Source of the DNA: Hyalangium ruber | Lineage (GTDB): Bacteria; Myxococcota; Myxococcia; Myxococcales; Myxococcaceae | Direction: 5' to 3' | Length of the DNA stretch: 64,000 nucleotides | Assembly: GCF_034259325.1 (NCBI RefSeq) | Contig: NZ_JAXIVS010000004.1 | Span: forward strand, 682,001-746,000 | Part shown: positions 7,800-17,091 of the stretch, in pieces | How the letters are laid out: each line of letters begins with the position of its first letter | How positions within the stretch are numbered: position 1 is the first letter of the stretch | The notes under the pieces: model-generated | What the model was told of the DNA's origin: nothing | Database searches by the model: none | The model's input: the letters and a program-made list of their open reading frames with translations, nothing else | Program-made: the position numbers and the translations under genes

Positions 7800-8786
7800 C
7801 TACACCTGACGGAGGGGGATGGGCATGGCACAGGCGATCAGCGCCAGGAAGCACAGGGCGCACACCCACTTGCGCCCGGTGCTCAGCGGCACCTCTGGCT
7901 CTACCACCTCCGGGTGCCCGAAGCCCACCATCTTGCTCACCACCAACAGCCACACACCCCAGGACGCCGTGGCGAACAGCGTCAGCCCCAGGAGCACCAG
8001 CGCCGCCGTCTTCCCCACCCACTGCGCGCGCCTGCCCCACAGCGCGTACGCCAGGTGCCCGCCGTCCAGTTGCCCCACCGGCAGCAGGTTGAGCAGCGTC
8101 ACCAGCAGGCCGAACCACCCGGAGATGACCACCGGGTGTACCGCCACGTCCTTGCCCTCTGGCAGCGGCCCCAGCGTCAGGTAGGTGAGCCCCTGCATCA
8201 GCAGGTTGTCGGCGAAGATGGTCGCCCGGGGCACATACACCTCGGTAGCGGCGGCGGGAGCGACCTGGGTCAGTTGCTCCATCGTCCAGGCGAACAGCCG
8301 CTGCAGCAGCGACACCAGCGAGTCCTCGCCGGGGAAGGCCACCGCCGTCTGGGGCGCGTCCACCACCTGCGAGTGCAACAGGCCCCATATAAGGATGGGG
8401 ATGGCGACAATCAGCCCCGCCAGCGGGCCCGAGGCGCCGATGTCCACCAGCGCGTTGCGGTGCGGAATGCGCCCGCGGATGCGGATCACCGCCCCCAGCG
8501 TGCCCACGCCGATGATGGGCAGGGGGATGAAGTAGGGCAGCGTCGCATCCACCTTGTGGTAGCGCGCCAGCAGGTAGTGCCCCATCTCGTGCGAGCCGAG
8601 GATCGTCAGCAGCGCCAGGCTGAAGGCCAGCGCGTCGTTCCACACCCGAGAGATGCCCAGCGCATCCCACGGGAAGACGCCCACGAAGGAGACAGGGTAC
8701 GCGCTGAGCGTCGTGCCCACCGTGAGCACGAACAGCAGCAGGTGCGGCCAGAGCCTCACTGCAGGGCGGGCGGGAGCGATCTCCAT
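7800..8786 (-). CDS. site-2 protease family (M50) membrane metalloprotease
   Basis: A 328-residue polytopic membrane protein. The zinc-binding motif HEMGH lies in a hydrophobic helix (LTILGSHEMGHYLLARY) and the second metal-ligand motif is NLLPVGQLDGGH near residue 235, as in S2P/SREBP-type intramembrane proteases. There is no PDZ domain; an insertion separates the two motif-bearing helices. The ATG at 8786 (MEIAPARP) is preferred over upstream in-frame codons because it gives a normal N-terminus before the first helix. No strong ribosome-binding site is visible. As first gene of the unit with the zinc-ribbon protein and the Reg-type pair, it may cut a membrane partner in that pathway (inference). 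Confidence 0.88.
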   Translation of the reverse strand: MEIAPARPAVRLWPHLLLFVLTVGTTLSAYPVSFVGVFPWDALGISRVWNDALAFSLALLTILGSHEMGHYLLARYHKVDATLPYFIPLPIIGVGTLGAVIRIRGRIPHRNALVDIGASGPLAGLIVAIPILIWGLLHSQVVDAPQTAVAFPGEDSLVSLLQRLFAWTMEQLTQVAPAAATEVYVPRATIFADNLLMQGLTYLTLGPLPEGKDVAVHPVVISGWFGLLVTLLNLLPVGQLDGGHLAYALWGRRAQWVGKTAALVLLGLTLFATASWGVWLLVVSKMVGFGHPEVVEPEVPLSTGRKWVCALCFLALIACAMPIPLRQV

Positions 8787-8878
8787 CGGGGGTGCCAAGG
8801 TCTGGCTACCAAGCGCATTGATCCTTTGCAACGCAAGGGCCGGGCCCGGGAAAAAGGGGAATCTGCCGGGAACTGCGC

Positions 8879-8906
8879 TTGACTTGAAGCGGCCATCTGC
8901 TACGAA
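8879..8906 (+). promoter_or_regulatory. candidate sigma-70-type promoter for small lipoprotein gene
   Basis: TTGACT and TACGAA are separated by 16 bases, about 97 bases upstream of the ATG at 9003. It is the best -35/-10 pair in the 216-base gap between the divergent protease and lipoprotein genes. Predicted by eye only. Confidence 0.4.
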
Positions 8907-9002
8907 CGCGCCGCGCTTGGGGACCGAACACTCAACCAAGGGCTCGCTCGAATGATCGATCCCTTACATTTCCCGCAAGCCATCTATCTGGGAGGGAACA
9001 CA

Positions 9003-9353
9003 ATGAAGAAGGCCATTCTGACCGCCGTTGCCGCGAGCAGCCTCGTGGCGTGCACCAGCGTCGAGAGCGCGGTTGTTTCCGGCGCTGAGATTTCCGCGAA
9101 CGGCGGCGAGGCCGTTGCCGTGATCCAGGCGAACGCCCTGGGTCTGACCGCGATCTTCCACATCGTCGACCTGGTCCAGAGCGACCTCGACACCGTGGTG
9201 AACAAGCTCCTGGTGGCCGAGGCCAAGGCCATGGGCGCCACCAAGCTCGACCTGAAGGGCGCCGGCACCACCCCCCGCCACGGCATCTTCGCCCTGGCCG
9301 GTGGCATCATCGGCGTGACCAGCTCCTCCGCGATGGGCGTTGCCGTCAAGTAA
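9003..9353 (+). CDS. small lipoprotein of unknown function
   Basis: A 116-residue protein with a lipoprotein signal MKKAILTAVAASSLVAC (Cys17). The mature part is Ala/Val-rich and ends in a hydrophobic Gly/Ser stretch (IFALAGGIIGVTSSSAMGVAVK). The start is supported by GGAGGGAA seven bases before the ATG. A strong intrinsic terminator follows directly, so it is a single-gene transcript with its own candidate promoter. Codon use is strongly biased toward C-ending codons, which suggests high expression. I do not recognise the family. Confidence 0.85.
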   Translation: MKKAILTAVAASSLVACTSVESAVVSGAEISANGGEAVAVIQANALGLTAIFHIVDLVQSDLDTVVNKLLVAEAKAMGATKLDLKGAGTTPRHGIFALAGGIIGVTSSSAMGVAVK

Positions 9354-9376
9354 TCGCTCGGAGTCGCTGTCTTTCG

Positions 9377-9413
9377 AGAAGGCCCCCTGGCAACAGTGGG
9401 GCCTTCTTTATTT
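9377..9413 (+). terminator. intrinsic terminator after small lipoprotein gene
   Basis: A perfect 10-bp stem, AGAAGGCCCC with GGGGCCTTCT (9377-9386 and 9398-9407), has an 11-base loop and is followed by TTATTTTCT. It begins 24 bases after the stop codon at 9353 and ends before the next ATG at 9441. Confidence 0.9.
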
Positions 9414-9440
9414 TCTCCCTTCTTCGCCCCCGCCCTCCGT

Positions 9441-10226
9441 ATGCGCGTCCGCCTCCTGCTCCCCGCCCTGCTCGTATTCGCTGGCTGCACCAAGTCGGGT
9501 GAGGACCCCGCCGCCGCCCTGCTCACCGAGGTGAAGAAGCGCCTCACCGAGCGCGATGGCCGGCTGACGAGCTACCGCCTGGAAGGCCGCACGAGCGAGG
9601 GTGCCGCGGAGCCCGTGGGCTTCAGCTTCGCCTACCGCTCGCCGCAGCGGATGCGCGCCGCGCTGGGCGCGCCCATCTCCCGCACCTTCTCGTGGGATGG
9701 GGAGCGGCTCTTCGAGCTGAGCGAGACGGAGAAGCGGCTGACCACCTTCAAGACGGAGCTGCCCCCGGAGCGGCGCGCCGGCTTCCTCACCGAGACTTTC
9801 GCCCCCTTCACCCCCGAGGGCTTCCGCGCCCCGCTGCTGCCCCTGGGCGCCAGCGCCAAGCGCACCACCCACCCGCGCGCGCAGGAGGCCGTGGAGCTGT
9901 CCGCGAAGGTGGCGGACCCCGCCGCCCAGGGCCTGGAGGTGGCCTACACGCTGCGCTGGCCCACGCTGGACTTCCTCGGCAAGCGCTCCCTCACCGCCGA
10001 GGGCGACACGCTCGAGGTGCGCGTGGAGGAGGAGCACTGTGACGAGGCGCTCAAGCTCTGCGTCCCCAAGCGCCTCACCCGCTGGGTGAAGGGCGAGAAG
10101 GTGGGCGAGACGACACTCTCCGGAGTGGAGCTCAATCCCGCCCTGCCCAACGACACCTTCACCCTCGGTGCTCCCGAGGGTTACGAAGTCCTCACCAAGA
10201 CACTGGTGGACGCGGCGGCCAAGTAA
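9441..10226 (+). CDS. LolA-like outer-membrane lipoprotein
   Basis: A 261-residue lipoprotein with signal MRVRLLLPALLVFAGC (Cys16). The mature part has alternating beta strands of the kind found in LolA/LolB-like and DUF4292-like folds: YRLEGRTSEG, F-S-F-A-Y-R-S-P-Q-R-M-R-A, F-S-W-D-G-E-R-L-F-E-L. A conserved-looking Cys pair sits in EEHCDEALKLCVPKR. Such proteins bind lipid acyl chains in the envelope. The ATG at 9441 is chosen because it gives a clean signal peptide; upstream in-frame codons overlap the terminator. The fold is suggested by pattern only. Confidence 0.7.
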   Translation: MRVRLLLPALLVFAGCTKSGEDPAAALLTEVKKRLTERDGRLTSYRLEGRTSEGAAEPVGFSFAYRSPQRMRAALGAPISRTFSWDGERLFELSETEKRLTTFKTELPPERRAGFLTETFAPFTPEGFRAPLLPLGASAKRTTHPRAQEAVELSAKVADPAAQGLEVAYTLRWPTLDFLGKRSLTAEGDTLEVRVEEEHCDEALKLCVPKRLTRWVKGEKVGETTLSGVELNPALPNDTFTLGAPEGYEVLTKTLVDAAAK

Positions 10227-10290
10227 CCGCCACCGCCGCCTTGCCCGCGTGCCTCACCGTTCCCACCTTCCCCGGGTGGAGGTACGGGTG

Positions 10291-11007
10291 ATGGTGCAGA
10301 ACGTCATCTTCGACGTGGATGGGACGCTGGTGGACTCGGTGGATGAGCACGCCGAGGCCTGGCGCCGGGCGTTCCTCGAGTTCGGCCGGGACGTGCCCTT
10401 CTCGCACGTGCGCAGTCAGATCGGTAAGGGCGCGGATCAGCTCATCCCCGTCTTCTTCAATGACGAGGAGCTGGAGCGCTTCGGCAAGGACCTGGACGAG
10501 TACCGCAGCAAGCTCTTCCTCAAGGACTTCCTGCCCAAGGTGCGCGCGTTCCCGAAGGTGCGTGAGCTGTTCCAGCGCCTGCGCAAGGACGGGGTGCGCG
10601 TCGCCCTGGCCTCCAGCGCCAAGGGTGAGGAGCTCAAGCACTACATCCAGCTGTGCCGCATCGAGGGGCTCTTCGAGGAGGCCACCAGCAAGGATGACGC
10701 GGAGAAGAGCAAGCCGCACCCGGACATCTTCGCCGCGGCGCTCGAGCGGCTGGGGCGCCCGGACGTGAGCGCCACCTGCGTGGTGGGTGACACGCCCTAT
10801 GACGCGCTCGCCGCTGGCAAGTTGAGCGTGCCCACCGTGGGCCTGCTGTGCGGCGGCTTCCCGGCGGACGACCTGCGCGCCGCGGGCTGCCGCGTGCTGA
10901 TGAAGGATCCCGCCGAGCTGCTCGCGCGCTACGAGGCCTCGCCCCGCGCCTGGCCCTGGACGGAAGGGAACGTGGCCGCCTCTCCCGAGGACGAAGAGTC
11001 GCGCTGA
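10291..11007 (+). CDS. HAD-family hydrolase, phosphoglycolate-phosphatase-like
   Basis: A 238-residue HAD phosphatase. Motif I is FDVDGTLVDSVDEH at residues 7-20 (nucleophile Asp9 in the D-x-D pair), a helical C1 cap follows, motif II is LASSAKGEE, motif III is a Lys in KSKPHPDIF and motif IV is VVGDTPYDALAA. The cap and motifs match the Gph / beta-phosphoglucomutase branch, so small sugar phosphates or phosphoglycolate are likely substrates; specificity cannot be assigned. GGAGG precedes the ATG at 10291 by nine bases. It lies 64 bases after the LolA-like gene, possibly in the same transcript. Confidence 0.88.
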   Translation: MVQNVIFDVDGTLVDSVDEHAEAWRRAFLEFGRDVPFSHVRSQIGKGADQLIPVFFNDEELERFGKDLDEYRSKLFLKDFLPKVRAFPKVRELFQRLRKDGVRVALASSAKGEELKHYIQLCRIEGLFEEATSKDDAEKSKPHPDIFAAALERLGRPDVSATCVVGDTPYDALAAGKLSVPTVGLLCGGFPADDLRAAGCRVLMKDPAELLARYEASPRAWPWTEGNVAASPEDEESR

Positions 11008-11150
11008 TCAGTAGAAAGCAGGAAAAGTTCTTTTCCACGTCAGCGCCGCGAGGTGAGTGAGCCCTCGGGGTGTTGACGTGCCGTCCCTTGCCGCTCGTCT
11101 CTCGTGAGTGACAGGCTCCGGCTCCCTTCTTCATGCATCGGGAGTCGTGA

Positions 11151-14100
11151 ATGGCGTTGCAACCTGTTGGGTCCCTCAGGTTCCTCCTGGCCTTGGTGTT
11201 CGTGCAGCTGGCCAGCGCGTGCGGAGGTGGCTCGACTCCGCCTCCAAACCCTCCTCCTGAGATGGATGCCACGGCGCCGACGACTCGGGCGACCCCCGCT
11301 GGCGGCACCTTCAGCGCGCCCGTCACGGTGGAGCTGACGTGCGCGGATCCGGGCGGCAGCGGCTGCTCGGCTACGCACTACACCACCGATGGCGCCACCC
11401 CCACGCGGAGCTCGCCGCGCTACAGCGCGCCCCTCTCCCTGGCGGCCAACACCACCCTGAAGTTCTTCTCCGTGGATGTCGCGGGCAACGCGGAGGCGGT
11501 GAAGACGGAGACGTACGTCATCAACCTCGACCTGGTCCCGCCGACCGTGAGCGCCTCGCCGGAGGGTGGCACGTACAACGCCGCCCAGACGGTCACCCTC
11601 ACCTGCGATGACGGCACGGGCAGCGGCTGCGCCTCCATCCGCTACACCACCGACGGCAGCGCGCCGACGACCTCGTCCCCCGCGTACACGACGCCGCTGT
11701 CCATCTCCGCCAACACCCCGCTCAACTTCATCGGCGTGGACACCGCCGGCAACGTGAGCGTGGTGCATACCGAGGCCTATGTCATCGTCACGGGGGCGCC
11801 CACCGTGGAGGCCAGCCCCGCCGGTGGCACGTACAACCTCTCGCAGTCGGTGACGCTCGCCTGCACGGGCAGCTTGGGCAGCACCTGCATCGCCATCCAC
11901 TACACGGTGGATGGGAGCACCCCGACGACCTCGTCCCCCACGTATACGGCGGCGCTGGTCATCTCCGCCAACACCCCGCTCAAGTTCATCGGCGTGGACA
12001 ACGCGGGCAATGTCTCCGCCGTGGTGACCGAGACCTACGTCATCGACACCGTGGCGCCCATCGTGGCGGCCAACCCCACCGGCGGCACGTACACCACGGC
12101 GCAGTCGGTGACGCTCACGTGTATCGATGCCTCGGGCACGGGTTGCGCTTCCATCCGCTACACCACCAATGGGAGCACTCCGACGACGGCCTCCACGCAG
12201 TACACGGGGCAGTTGTCGCTTGCCGCGAACACCACGCTCAAGTTCATCGGCGTGGACAATGCCGGCAACGTCTCCACCGTGGTGACCGAGACCTACGTCA
12301 TCGACACGGCGGCTCCCACCGTGGTGGCCACCCCCGCGGGTGGCTCCTTCAACGCGGCGCAGTCGGTGACGCTCACCTGTGCGGACGGCTCGGGCACGGG
12401 CTGCGCCTCCATCCACTACACGCTGGATGACAGCACTCCGACGACGGCTTCCTCCACGTACACGGCTCCGCTGCCCATCTCCGCCAACACCCCGCTCAAG
12501 TTCATCGCCGTGGACGAGGCCGGCAACGTCTCCGCCGTGGTGACCGAGACCTATGTCATCGACACCGTGGCGCCTACCGTGACAGCCAGCCCCGCGGGTG
12601 GCTCCTTCAACGCGGCGCAGTCCGTGACGCTCACCTGTGTGGACGACCCGGGCACGGGCTGCGCCTCCATCCACTACACGCTGGATGACAGCACTCCGAC
12701 GACGGCTTCCTCCACGTACACGGCTCCGCTGCCCATCTCCGCCAACACCCCGCTCAAGTTCATCGCCGTGGACGAGGTCGGCAACGTCTCCGCCGTGGTG
12801 ACCGAGACCTATGTCATCGACACCGTGGCGCCCACCGTGACGGCCAGCCCCGCCGGTGGCACCTTCAACGAGACTCAGACGGTGACGCTCTCGTGTGCCG
12901 ACGTCTCGGGCACGGGCTGCGCCTCCATCCACTACACGCTGGATGGCAGCACCCCGACCGAGACTTCCTCCGAGTACACGGCTCCGCTGTCCATCACCAC
13001 CACCACCACGCTCAGCTTCATTGGCGTGGACGAAGTGGGCAACGTCAGCAGCGTCCGCATCGAGGATTACGTCATCGACACCGTGGCGCCCACCACCACG
13101 GCCTCTCCCGGAGGCGGGGTGTACGCCACGGAGCAGACCGTCACCCTCACCTGTGACGCCGGCACCGGCACCGACTGCGCGGTCACCTACTACACTGTCG
13201 ACGGCAGCACCCCCGACACCACCTCTCCGCAGTACATGGGGCCGCTGTCCATCAGCACCAACACCCGGTTGAAGTTCTTCTCCGTGGACCTTGGCGGTAA
13301 CACCGAGACCGTGAAGTCCCAGAGCTACTTCATCGGCAGCTCGCCCGCCGACACCTCGACTCAGATCGCCGCCGTGCGCGCCGCCGCCAATGGCACCGTG
13401 AACCTGCCCATCACCCTGGCGCTCGTCACCTACGTCAAGCCGCTGGTGAGCACCGACCCCGCCGGCTTCTTCCTCCAGGCCGAGCAGGCCGGGCCCGCCG
13501 TCTTCATCGCCGTGGACCCCGCCACGCTCACCCCCGTGCCCGCCGCCGGTGACCGCGTCTCCCTCACGGCGACCACCAAGGCCACCGTGTCCAACATGGT
13601 TCGCGTGACGGCCATCTCCAACTTCACCGTGGCCGGCAGCGGCGAGTCGGTGGAGCCGCTCCGCGCCGACGTGAGCACCGTCGATCTGCCTCCCGCGGTG
13701 GCCAGCTACGAGAGCGAGCTCATTTCCATCACCGGTACGCTGAACACCGCCTTTGCCGGTTCGGGCACCGGGCACGTCGCATCGAACCTCGCCACCGTCG
13801 GCACGCCCTCTGGCACCAACCTCTTGCTGCGTCTGCCCACCCCGCTGCAGGACCAGCTCGACCTGGAGGTGAACTGCAGCGTCACGGCGCAGGCGCCCCT
13901 GTGGCGCTCCACCACGATGGCCCAAGCCTCCGGGTGGAAGCCCGCGGACATCACCGTCCTGGCCTGCCCCGCCCCCAAGGTGCTGAGCGCCTCGGCCAGC
14001 AACCCCACCAGCATCGCGGTTCGCTTCACCCGGCACATCGAGCCGGGCAGCGTGCAGCCCAACGGCAGCCAGTTCACCTTCAACAACGGCCTGTCGGCCA

Positions 14101-14885
14101 GCGCCGCCACCGTCCAGGGGCGCGACGTGCTGCTGACCACCGTCGCCCAGACGGGTGGCCTGCCCTACACCGTGACGGTGGACGGCAGCGTGCGCGACAC
14201 CCAGAGCACGCCGCTCGACGCGACGGCTACCACCGCCACCTTCACCGGTTACCAGCCCGTCGCCATCCTGCGTATCAACGAGGTCTCCCCCAACATCACG
14301 AGCGCGAGGGATCTCGTCGAGTTGTATGTGGTGCAGGGCGGCAACGTCGCCGGCTACACCCTGGCGCAGGAGACCAGCACGCTCGCCACGCTGCCCAGCG
14401 CGCAGGTGGCCACTGGCGACATCATCGTGGTGCATTTCTCCCCGAACACCACCGATGGTCCTTCCTCGGAGACGACCAGCAAGAACCAGTTCCCCGAGGC
14501 CACGTACTCCTCCAACTACGACTCCGCCTGGGACGTCCGCGCTGGGACCTCGGCCATCACCTACTCGAGCCGCGTGCTCCGGGTGAAGGATGCGCAGGGC
14601 AACACGCAGGACGGTGTCTCGTTCGCGAACACCTCGCCGGCTCCCGGCGACTTCCCGACCTACCTCCAGGCGCTGCAGGCCGAGGGGCAGTGGCTGCCCG
14701 CCAACTGCAGCGGTGTTCCCTGCAGCACCACCTCGAACCCGACGGCCGCCCAGGTCTCCGCGAACTGGACCGGTGCCGGCACGACCAAGACTGGCGCCAC
14801 CGTGCGCCGCGTGTCCGCGACCGACACCAACATGGCCGGTGATTGGGCCGTCGGCGCGCAGTCGCTGGGCCTGCCCAACCCGTAA
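11151..14885 (+). CDS. large surface lipoprotein: eight chitobiase-C-type repeats, Ig-like and lamin-tail domains
   Basis: A 1244-residue lipoprotein. The signal ends L-A-S-A-C (about Cys24), followed by a Gly and Pro-rich linker. Residues about 40-730 form eight tandem units of about 86 residues with the pattern ASPAGGTYN...VTLTC...GC...YTTDGSTPT...LKFIGVDNAGN...ETYVIDT, matching CHB_HEX_C-type beta-sandwich repeats; two Cys per unit suggest disulphides. After these come an OB-like region, an SbsA-type Ig-like domain (near residue 945) and a lamin-tail-like domain beginning ILRINEVSPNI (about residue 1040). There is no catalytic motif. A role in adhesion or matrix binding is likely but inferred. 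GGGAG lies before the ATG. Confidence 0.85.
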   Translation: MALQPVGSLRFLLALVFVQLASACGGGSTPPPNPPPEMDATAPTTRATPAGGTFSAPVTVELTCADPGGSGCSATHYTTDGATPTRSSPRYSAPLSLAANTTLKFFSVDVAGNAEAVKTETYVINLDLVPPTVSASPEGGTYNAAQTVTLTCDDGTGSGCASIRYTTDGSAPTTSSPAYTTPLSISANTPLNFIGVDTAGNVSVVHTEAYVIVTGAPTVEASPAGGTYNLSQSVTLACTGSLGSTCIAIHYTVDGSTPTTSSPTYTAALVISANTPLKFIGVDNAGNVSAVVTETYVIDTVAPIVAANPTGGTYTTAQSVTLTCIDASGTGCASIRYTTNGSTPTTASTQYTGQLSLAANTTLKFIGVDNAGNVSTVVTETYVIDTAAPTVVATPAGGSFNAAQSVTLTCADGSGTGCASIHYTLDDSTPTTASSTYTAPLPISANTPLKFIAVDEAGNVSAVVTETYVIDTVAPTVTASPAGGSFNAAQSVTLTCVDDPGTGCASIHYTLDDSTPTTASSTYTAPLPISANTPLKFIAVDEVGNVSAVVTETYVIDTVAPTVTASPAGGTFNETQTVTLSCADVSGTGCASIHYTLDGSTPTETSSEYTAPLSITTTTTLSFIGVDEVGNVSSVRIEDYVIDTVAPTTTASPGGGVYATEQTVTLTCDAGTGTDCAVTYYTVDGSTPDTTSPQYMGPLSISTNTRLKFFSVDLGGNTETVKSQSYFIGSSPADTSTQIAAVRAAANGTVNLPITLALVTYVKPLVSTDPAGFFLQAEQAGPAVFIAVDPATLTPVPAAGDRVSLTATTKATVSNMVRVTAISNFTVAGSGESVEPLRADVSTVDLPPAVASYESELISITGTLNTAFAGSGTGHVASNLATVGTPSGTNLLLRLPTPLQDQLDLEVNCSVTAQAPLWRSTTMAQASGWKPADITVLACPAPKVLSASASNPTSIAVRFTRHIEPGSVQPNGSQFTFNNGLSASAATVQGRDVLLTTVAQTGGLPYTVTVDGSVRDTQSTPLDATATTATFTGYQPVAILRINEVSPNITSARDLVELYVVQGGNVAGYTLAQETSTLATLPSAQVATGDIIVVHFSPNTTDGPSSETTSKNQFPEATYSSNYDSAWDVRAGTSAITYSSRVLRVKDAQGNTQDGVSFANTSPAPGDFPTYLQALQAEGQWLPANCSGVPCSTTSNPTAAQVSANWTGAGTTKTGATVRRVSATDTNMAGDWAVGAQSLGLPNP
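11265..13340 (+). repeat. eight in-frame direct repeats of about 258 bp
   Basis: The repeat section of the large lipoprotein gene. Units five and six (about 12310-12825) are almost identical at DNA level over more than 100 consecutive bases, whereas the outer units diverge. This indicates recent unequal exchange or duplication inside the gene. Confidence 0.85.
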
Positions 14886-14895
14886 CCCTCCCTTT

Positions 14896-14922
14896 GGGAG
14901 GAGCCGCTCTTAGGCTCCTCCC
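14896..14922 (+). terminator. hairpin after large lipoprotein gene
   Basis: A perfect 10-bp stem, GGGAGGAGCC with GGCTCCTCCC, and a 7-base loop begin 11 bases after the stop codon. It lacks a T tract, so it could stabilise the 3' end or act with the next hairpin. Confidence 0.55.
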
Positions 14923-14964
14923 GGAGGGCCCCCATTCGCCGTCTACAAAACGCTTTCTCTATGG

Positions 14965-14989
14965 AAAAGCCGCCTCGCGCGGCTTTTTT
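14965..14989 (+). terminator. intrinsic terminator
   Basis: AAAAGCCGC pairs with GCGGCTTTT around a five-base loop, followed by further T residues. It lies between the large lipoprotein gene and the next lipoprotein, and the A and T arms make it usable on both strands. Confidence 0.8.
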
Positions 14990-15129
14990 CGTTCCTTTCC
15001 AGGCAGTTGGGCCGAAATATTATGGACGTAACAGAATCCCTTGGCTTAGCCTGCCTCCCGACCATCCGGGGTTCCGCACGAAAAGGGTCGTCCCGCACCG
15101 CGCGATGAGTCGCTCCAGGGAGGAAGTCC

Positions 15130-17067
15130 GTGAAGAAACATTTCATTAGCTTGCTGGTAGGCGTCGCCTTCGCAGCGGCCGCTTGCAGTGCGCAACCGTC
15201 GGCGGAGCCCGCACCGGAGGAGACGAAGGGCGAGTCGGCGCCGCTGGTGCTCGCCAGCGTCAACGTGGACAACAAGACGCGCTCTTCGTTGACGACGAAG
15301 CGCTCGGGGCTCACCACCGCCGCCGCCAGCGCCGTGGTCTATGACGAGCAGTGCTTCGCGCGAGCCCTGCCCGCCAACGATGATGGCTCGACCGCCAACG
15401 TCGCCCTGCCGTTTGCCCTCAACTTCTTCGGGCAGACGTACTCCGAGTTCTTCATCAACAACAACGGCAACGTCACCTTCAACGCGCCGATGCGGACGTA
15501 CACGCCGTTCGCGCTGACGTCCACCACCCCGCCCATCATCGCCGCGTTCCTCGCGGACGTGGACACGCGCGGCTCGGGCTCGGGCCTCACCACCTACTCG
15601 GCCGGCACGTTCGACTTCCAGGGTCGCCCCGCCTTCTGCGTCAGCTGGATCGACGTGGGCTACTACTCCGCGCACACCGACAAGAAGAACACCTTCCAGC
15701 TGCTGCTGGTGGACCGCACCGAGACGGGCGCGGGCAACTTCGACATCGTGCTGAACTACGACACCATCAACTGGGAGACGGGTGATGCTTCCGGTGGCCG
15801 CGGCGGCTTCGGCGGCACCTCGGCCGGCGCCGGCTTCTCGGCGGGCAACGGCAACCCGGACGCGTTCTACAGCTTCCCGGGCTCGCTGGTTCACAGCGGC
15901 CTGCTGGACCTGAACACCGACACGGGGCTGATCCACAGCAGCCGCAACAGCCCCATCCTGGGCCGCTACATCTTCCAGGTGCGCAACGGCACCCCGGACG
16001 TGACGCCGCCGGTCACCACCGCCACCATCTTCCCGGCGTCTCCTGACGCCAACGGCGAGTACCACGCCCCCGTCTCCATCACCCTGAACGCGACCGACGA
16101 CGACTCGGGCGTGGCCAGCATCACCTACGCCCTGAGCGGCGCGACCACCGGTGGCGCCACCGTGGCGGGTGACGAGGCCCACGTGCCGGTCATCGCCGCG
16201 TACGGCACCACCACCGTGACGTTCTACGCGGTGGACGTGGCGGGCAACGTGGAGGAGCTGCAGACGCTCACCATCACCATCACCCCCGAGGACGTGCCCT
16301 GCACCGCGGTGGACCTGAACGACTACAACCTGTTCCTGGCGGCCGACTACACCAACGGTCACGACGTGCAGGGCAAGGTCGCCGCCGGCGGCAACGTCTC
16401 CATGGACGGCTTCGCGGTGGGCGCGGGCCTGCAGGAGAGCGACACCCAGAACGTGTTCGTGGTGGGCGGTGACCTGACGATGCGCAACGGCGCGGTGTTC
16501 GGCGACACCTTCTACGGCAACAGCGTGGACCTGGACGGCACCGTCACCTTCCCGCGCGGCACGCTGGCGCAGGGCACGCCGATCGACTTCACGGCCCGCT
16601 TCAGCGAGCTGAACTCGCTGTCCACGGACCTGGGCGGCCGCGCGGCCAACGGCACCACGCGCATCGAGCCGTGGGGCGGCATCTTCCTGGAGGGCACCGC
16701 CTCTGACCTGAACATCTTCGAGGTGCAGGCCTCGGACATCGCCAACGCCAAGTACTTCTCCATCAGCGTGCCGTTCGGCTCGTTCGTGGTGGTGAACTTC
16801 CGCGGCGCGGCGTTCACGTTCACCGGCTTCGGCCACGGCTACAGCGGCGTGGACCAGACGGGAATCCTGTTCAACTTCCCGGAGGCCACCAGCATCAACG
16901 CCTTCGGCTACGGCTTCTGGGGCACGGTGCTGGCGCCCCAGGCCGCCATCACCTTCGACAACGGCAGCTGGGACGGCGGCATCTACGCCTACTCGCTGTC
17001 CGGCACCGCCGAGGGCCACATCAACCCGCTGCGTGACTACGAGTTCTGCACGGGCAACAACTACTAA
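15130..17067 (+). CDS. lipoprotein with NIDO-like, Ig-like and choice-of-anchor A domains
   Basis: A 645-residue lipoprotein. The signal MKKHFISLLVGVAFAAAAC gives Cys19. Residues about 85-285 resemble a nidogen-like (NIDO) domain: LPFALNFFGQTYSEFFINNNGNVTF is split by the D-V-D-T-R-G-S-G block and C-V-S-W-I-D-V. Residues about 295-390 form an OmpL47/Ig-like domain (PPVTTATIFP, YAVDVAGNVEE). Residues about 395-640 form a choice-of-anchor A domain (VDLNDYNLFLAADYTNGHDVQGKVAAGGNV). This architecture fits a structural or adhesive cell-surface protein. The GTG start at 15130 follows GGAGGAAG. The gene is closed by its own intrinsic terminator. Confidence 0.85.
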   Translation: MKKHFISLLVGVAFAAAACSAQPSAEPAPEETKGESAPLVLASVNVDNKTRSSLTTKRSGLTTAAASAVVYDEQCFARALPANDDGSTANVALPFALNFFGQTYSEFFINNNGNVTFNAPMRTYTPFALTSTTPPIIAAFLADVDTRGSGSGLTTYSAGTFDFQGRPAFCVSWIDVGYYSAHTDKKNTFQLLLVDRTETGAGNFDIVLNYDTINWETGDASGGRGGFGGTSAGAGFSAGNGNPDAFYSFPGSLVHSGLLDLNTDTGLIHSSRNSPILGRYIFQVRNGTPDVTPPVTTATIFPASPDANGEYHAPVSITLNATDDDSGVASITYALSGATTGGATVAGDEAHVPVIAAYGTTTVTFYAVDVAGNVEELQTLTITITPEDVPCTAVDLNDYNLFLAADYTNGHDVQGKVAAGGNVSMDGFAVGAGLQESDTQNVFVVGGDLTMRNGAVFGDTFYGNSVDLDGTVTFPRGTLAQGTPIDFTARFSELNSLSTDLGGRAANGTTRIEPWGGIFLEGTASDLNIFEVQASDIANAKYFSISVPFGSFVVVNFRGAAFTFTGFGHGYSGVDQTGILFNFPEATSINAFGYGFWGTVLAPQAAITFDNGSWDGGIYAYSLSGTAEGHINPLRDYEFCTGNNY

Positions 17068-17091
17068 CCGGTTCGCTTCCAGTTGACTGGA

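Noticed and set aside
11040-14435. A 1131-residue minus-strand open frame
   Set aside because: It mirrors the repeat lipoprotein gene and is a Gly/His/Arg-rich shadow without a signal or domain.
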